NCBI RefSeq assembly: GCF_001649575.2 | Contig: NC_051435.1 | Coordinates: forward strand, 2,161,099 to 2,225,098 | Source of the DNA: Kryptolebias marmoratus | Lineage: Eukaryota > Chordata > Actinopteri > Cyprinodontiformes > Rivulidae | Direction of reading: 5' to 3' | DNA length: 64,000 nt | Shown here: positions 18,842 to 64,000 of the stretch, in pieces | Numbering within the stretch: position 1 is the first letter of the stretch | Layout: every line of letters starts with the position of its first letter | Program-made: the position numbers and the translations under genes | The notes under the pieces: generated by a model | What the model saw: the letters and a program-made list of their open reading frames with translations, nothing else | Databases searched by the model: none | Told to the model about the DNA's origin: nothing

Positions 18842-19500
18842 TGAGCACTTCATCCAACCATCTGTTCATCCAACCATCTGTTCATCCAACCATCTGTTCA
18901 TCCAACCATCCATCCAACACTTCATCCAACCGTTCATCCAACCATCCATCCAACACTTCATCCAACCATCTGTTCATCCAACCATCTGTTCATCCAACCA
19001 TCCATCCANNNNNNNNNNNNNNNNNNNNNNNNNNNNNNNNNNNNNNNNNNNNNNNNNNNNNNNNNNNNNNNNNNNNNNNNNNNNNNNNNNNNNNNNNNNN
19101 NNNNNNNNNNNNNNNNNNNNNNNNNNNNNNNNNNNNNNNNNNNNNNNNNNNNNNNNNNNNNNNNNNNNNNNNNNNNNNNNNNNNNNNNNNNNNNNNNNNN
19201 NNNNNNNNNNNNNNNNNNNNNNNNNNNNNNNNNNNNNNNNNNNNNNNNNNNNNNNNNNNNNNNNNNNNNNNNNNNNNNNNNNNNNNNNNNNNNNNNNNNN
19301 NNNNNNNNNNNNNNNNNNNNNNNNNNNNNNNNNNNNNNNNNNNNNNNNNNNNNNNNNNNNNNNNNNNNNNNNNNNNNNNNNNNNNNNNNNNNNNNNNNNN
19401 NNNNNNTCCATCCATCCATCCATCCATCCATCCATCCATCCATCCATCCATCCATCCATCCATCCATCCATCCATCCATCCATCCATCCATCCATCCATC
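18842..19500. repeat. (ATCC)n microsatellite interrupted by a gap
   Basis: Imperfect CATCCAACCATCTGTT units (18850-19008) precede 398 N; pure CATC tetranucleotides (19407-19500) follow. The open frames reading PSIH or WMDG on either strand are simple-repeat artefacts. Confidence 0.95.
19009..19406. other. Assembly gap (398 N)
   Basis: A run of 398 N inside the (ATCC)n array. The non-round size suggests an estimated gap. Confidence 0.99.
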
Positions 19501-19745
19501 TCCCTCTGCAGCTCTTCCTGGTGGATCTCCAGGTGTTCCCTAACCAGAGGGGATTTATAATCCTTCCACAGAGTTCTGGTTCTGACCCGGGTTCTCCTCC
19601 CAGAGGGACACACCCAGAAAACCTCCAGAAGGAGCAGCAGGTCACCACCCCCCACCCCTCACAGGACGATGGACCTCCTCACCTGATCTCCCTACAGAGG
19701 AGGATCATTTCAGCCGCTTGGATCCAGGATCAGGTTCTTCTGGTC
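19501..19745 (+). repeat. Interspersed repeat, copy 2
   Basis: Same family as 17507-17770: 'ctctgcagctcttcctggtg', 'gttccctaaccagagggga', 'gaaaacctccagaaggagca' and 'cttggatccaggatc'. It directly abuts the (ATCC)n array, the usual configuration of this family. Confidence 0.65.
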
Positions 19746-20843
19746 CTGATCCAAACCTCAGGACCACAGACGGACCAGCTGTAGCAGCAGCTAGCTGTAG
19801 CACTTCTGGTGCAGCCCCGTGGGCGATTCCTGCAGTAATATCATAATATTTCTGCCGGAATAACCTTGTTATACAAAACTGACTAAAAATTTCCGTTTCT
19901 AATCTCCTCAGTTTCCAGAGAACATGATGATGATGATGATGAGGATGATGAGGATGATGAGGATGTGACTTCTAACATCTGTGAAATGAGCTCAACCCCC
20001 ATCTGACCACATTCTGTGGCTCAGCATGTGTTCTTAATGAGTTACTTTATCCATCAGTCGACAGGAATCCTGAGAGAAAACGAGCTGAGGACGGAGACAG
20101 GAAGCTGGACAAACAGCAGGGATTTGGATCAAAAAACGCTTTCAAGCAGGATATTTAAAGACGGACTCTATCCTCCGCTGCTCCCAGACGCGACTCCTTC
20201 TCTGCTTCAGACGTAAAGATAAACAAAAAGCATCCCGGGACGAAAAGCAGCATCTTGGGAGGTAAACACGAGTAAATCCTCGAGAACAAGAGCTCACCCA
20301 GAGAGAAAAAGGCAGCGCTGGTGTAAATATGTCAGCTCGAACCACTAATTGGGAGCAGTTGTTTCCCGTGGAGGGCTTCGGGTGTGAGAAATGTTCCTCT
20401 GGTGAGGAAGAGTTTCAGATGTGGGACCAGCCTCTCATCATCTGCTGGGACTGAAGACGAGCTCTGATAGTTTGTCTGTGGTCAGAGGTTCGATCTGTTT
20501 TGGTTTACCATCGAATCTGCTGAACATCTCCTTCTGAGCTGCGTTAATGTGACTCTGAAATCATTTGATTCATCTTTAATTTGGAGATTTGGTGTTCAGC
20601 CTTTTAGCTTCATCTGAAAACTCAAACACAGAAAATTAAAACCTCACTTTTGGATAAAATCTGCCAAAAAGACAAATAAAGATAGAATTTTTATTTTAAA
20701 AATGGCTCCAGAAGCGTTTAAATCTGCTTCAACCTGGAAATGAAATCATGATCATAAAACCATTTTATAAAGTTTGTTGTGTTTCTTCAAACATCAGTTT
20801 CCGAACGATTCAAAACAAGAAAGAAAGGAGTCTGTTGCTCACG
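19746..20843. other. Intergenic sequence downstream of col6a3
   Basis: No gene seen. A (ATG)n/(AGG) run is at 19923-19965. Confidence 0.45.
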
Positions 20844-21393
20844 TTTATTAGAAAGTCTACTTCGTTTTTATTTCCCCCGTACACAGACTGACACGTAAAC
20901 TTCAGTGAAAATAAAGAATCATTACATTCCTTTGTTTAAAAGCTGAACATGTTTCTGTTTTTATCTAGAAGTGCACCTAACACATGCTGGACTGGTCTCT
21001 GGTTCCGGAACAATCTGAACGTGGATCTGGTTCTAAAGTCACACATTAAAAACAAGACATTGCGTTTGTGTAGATATTGTTGCTCTCTGTCCGATATATT
21101 CAGATATATTTGCTGTCGGTTCAAGACCCAAAACGCTGCATTTCTTTAACTCAATCTGTAAAACAAACGTTGTATAGCACCAGTAGGTTTAAACAATTCA
21201 TGCAGCAAAACTTCTTCTTTTCTTGTGAAAAAAACCCAAAACAAAAACTACTTCAAGACGTTGGGGAATAAAGTTCATGTTTGAGTCCAGTGCAGCCATC
21301 ATTGCTTCTGCAATGTTTCTTTACAGTATGGCCATTTTGGATGTTTCTTTTATTCCAAAGATCCCCTGAAAACAGGTCGAGTGAAGGCCTGTC
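20844..21393 (-). terminator. col6a3: col6a3 3' UTR and poly(A) signals
   Basis: Downstream of the col6a3 stop on the minus strand, AATAAA motifs occur at 20867-20872 and 20844-20849 (TTTATT on +). This gives a 3' UTR of roughly 550 bases. The exact cleavage site is not visible. Confidence 0.6.
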
Positions 21394-62585
<41,192 letters not shown>

Positions 62586-62610
62586 CGTCAGACTGAAGTA
62601 AGACGAAGAC

Positions 62611-63150
62611 CTGAGACACCAGAGACACAGAAACGTCGGTCCAAATCATAAAAATAACTCTGACATGAAAAAAACATCAATTTACAGAGTTTTTTATATG
62701 ACATTAAAGGAAAATGTTTCATTTGTTAGTAACATGAAACATGATTTCACAGCTAAACTTTAACTTTTAATGTGGAGCAAAAGCTGCTCTTGATTTCTGC
62801 AACAATTTAAACAATAAATGTGAAAGTTTTCCCTCTTTAATCACAAACAGTCTTTAGTTTTAAAGCTCCTGACCAAACGAAAACTCAAACAAGCTTCAGT
62901 TTCGTTTCTAGACCTTCGATAATAAATAGATTTATTGTCGTTTAAACATGTTTTTACAACAGTCGTTTTTTAAACGTTTAAGTGAAATTATGAGGGTTTT
63001 TTTTACTGGTTTTAAAAAGCATCTCGTGAGGATGAAGAACTTCCTGCTGCTGCAAAGATTCTGATCCGTTTTATTTCAGGTTTCTGCAAAACTTACAAAG
63101 TTTTACAAAAACACAGCCGGTGCTTTCAGTTCTGGAGTTTACTCTTTTAT
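62611..63150. other. col6a3 5' intron sequence
   Basis: No exon or promoter element could be identified with confidence. Confidence 0.35.
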
Positions 63151-63156
63151 TATTTA

Positions 63157-63340
63157 CCTGTCTGCCTGTCTGTCTGCCTGTCTGTTTCCCTTCCTGTCTG
63201 CCTGTCTGTTTCCCTTCCTGTCTGCCTGTCTGTCTCCTTCCCTGCCTGTCTGTCTGTCTGTCTCCCTTCCTGTCTGTCTCCCTGCCTGTCTGTCTGTCTG
63301 TCTGCCTGTTTCTCTGTCTGCCCGTCTGTCTGTCTGCTCT
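63157..63340. repeat. (CTGT/CTGC)n and related tetranucleotide array
   Basis: Imperfect CTGTCTGCCTGT and CTTCC units. The open frames on both strands here (LPVCL or RQTDRQ type) are repeat artefacts. Confidence 0.95.
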
Positions 63341-63403
63341 GAGAGCTTCTAGCTGCAGCATTTTTTATTTTCTCACTCCAACATTTGATTTCCTTTCAGA
63401 TCA

Positions 63404-63442
63404 TCACCATCATCATCATCATCTGTGTGTGTGTGTGTGTGT
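63404..63442. repeat. (ATC)n and (GT)n microsatellites
   Basis: CATCATCAT units run to 63422, then GTGTGT to 63442. Confidence 0.95.
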
Positions 63443-64000
63443 GCGCGAAGCTGCAGCCTCAGTAGCTGAGGGTGATCAGAACCACCTGTTGGAGCAGAAC
63501 CCCTTCAGTAATTGCGTCTCCCGGGCAGCTGGGAGTGTTGCCGTGTCGTTAAAGAGGTAAGTTGGAGCAGAAACCCAGTTTCTCAGCAGGACTTTGTTTT
63601 CAGGTTCGTCAGTTTTTCCTCCTCTGGAGTGACGTAACGCTGAGAGGTCACACCAGGAGAACCGTCGTTTAACTCTTAATTAGAGGCTTACTTAATTTCT
63701 TTAAGGCGTCCAATAGGAACAGGAGGAACCTCGTTAACATCAGACCAATAACGTCTCATTAACGTGACTACAGTCACCCTGTTAGCCTGAATAAACAAAT
63801 GAAAACTTATAACAACGACAGTTAGACCCTTTATTTTAGACACTTTCAGTAGTTTTTATGAGGAAAAAGGGGAAGGAGTAGCCATGATTAAAGTGGTGCT
63901 GAAGTGACGCAGTTCAGCTGTTTGGGTTTTTATCGGTTTGATTTGGTGAAGTTTAAACTGCAGGTGAGGCGATGTCACATTAAATTAACAACCACCAGCC
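63443..64000. other. Unassigned sequence upstream of col6a3
   Basis: The non-coding first exon and promoter of col6a3 may lie here or beyond the window. I could not identify a TATA box, CpG island or splice donor on the minus strand that would settle it. Confidence 0.35.

Noticed and set aside
18832..19655. Open frames of 177-242 codons on both strands
   Set aside because: They cross 398 N and an (ATCC)n microsatellite.
63071..63560. Arg/Gln/Thr/Asp-rich and Leu/Pro/Val/Cys-rich frames
   Set aside because: Tetranucleotide-repeat artefacts.

Overview
The window is a teleost fish genome segment, probably an acanthomorph; I cannot name the species. Three things point there: short-intron vertebrate gene structure, abundant fish-type DNA transposons and microsatellites, and the gene order COPS8 then COL6A3, tail to tail, as on human 2q37. 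Three runs of N (14882-14981, 19009-19406, 41592-41691) show it is a draft scaffold.

Layout. Positions 1-3640 hold only repeats and unassigned sequence. cops8 (COP9 signalosome subunit 8, + strand, seven coding exons, 3728-12129) comes next. Its 4.6-kb intron 4 contains a complete, intronless, same-strand gene for a MuRF-family muscle E3 ubiquitin ligase (trim63-like, 7041-8072) with its own TATA box and poly(A) signal. From 12300 to about 20840 lies an intergenic stretch with one tRNA-Ile(AAU) gene (13387-13460), many repeats, and a 36-bp minisatellite whose unit carries a DR1 nuclear-receptor motif. From 62585 down to 21394 the minus strand is filled by col6a3, the collagen VI alpha-3 chain, which I resolve into 54 coding exons.

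col6a3 is the main point of interest. Reading from the signal peptide (62501-62585) it has 18 single-exon, phase 1-1 von Willebrand factor A (VWA) domains, a split N1 VWA domain, a triple helix of about 338 residues, C1 and C2 VWA domains, a linker, an FN3 domain and two Kunitz domains. Human COL6A3, as I know it, has ten N-terminal VWA domains (N10-N1) and one Kunitz domain. The first four domains here match human N10-N7 and the last five match N5-N1. Ten domains stand where human has only N6, so nine are extra. The protein would be about 4,900 residues against about 3,180 in human, while the triple helix keeps its length and exon sizes.

The two cellular genes and the matrix gene share no pathway that I can infer; their adjacency is conserved synteny. 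The nested MuRF gene encodes a sarcomeric ubiquitin ligase. Collagen VI supports muscle extracellular matrix, so both are muscle related, but nothing in the sequence shows shared control.
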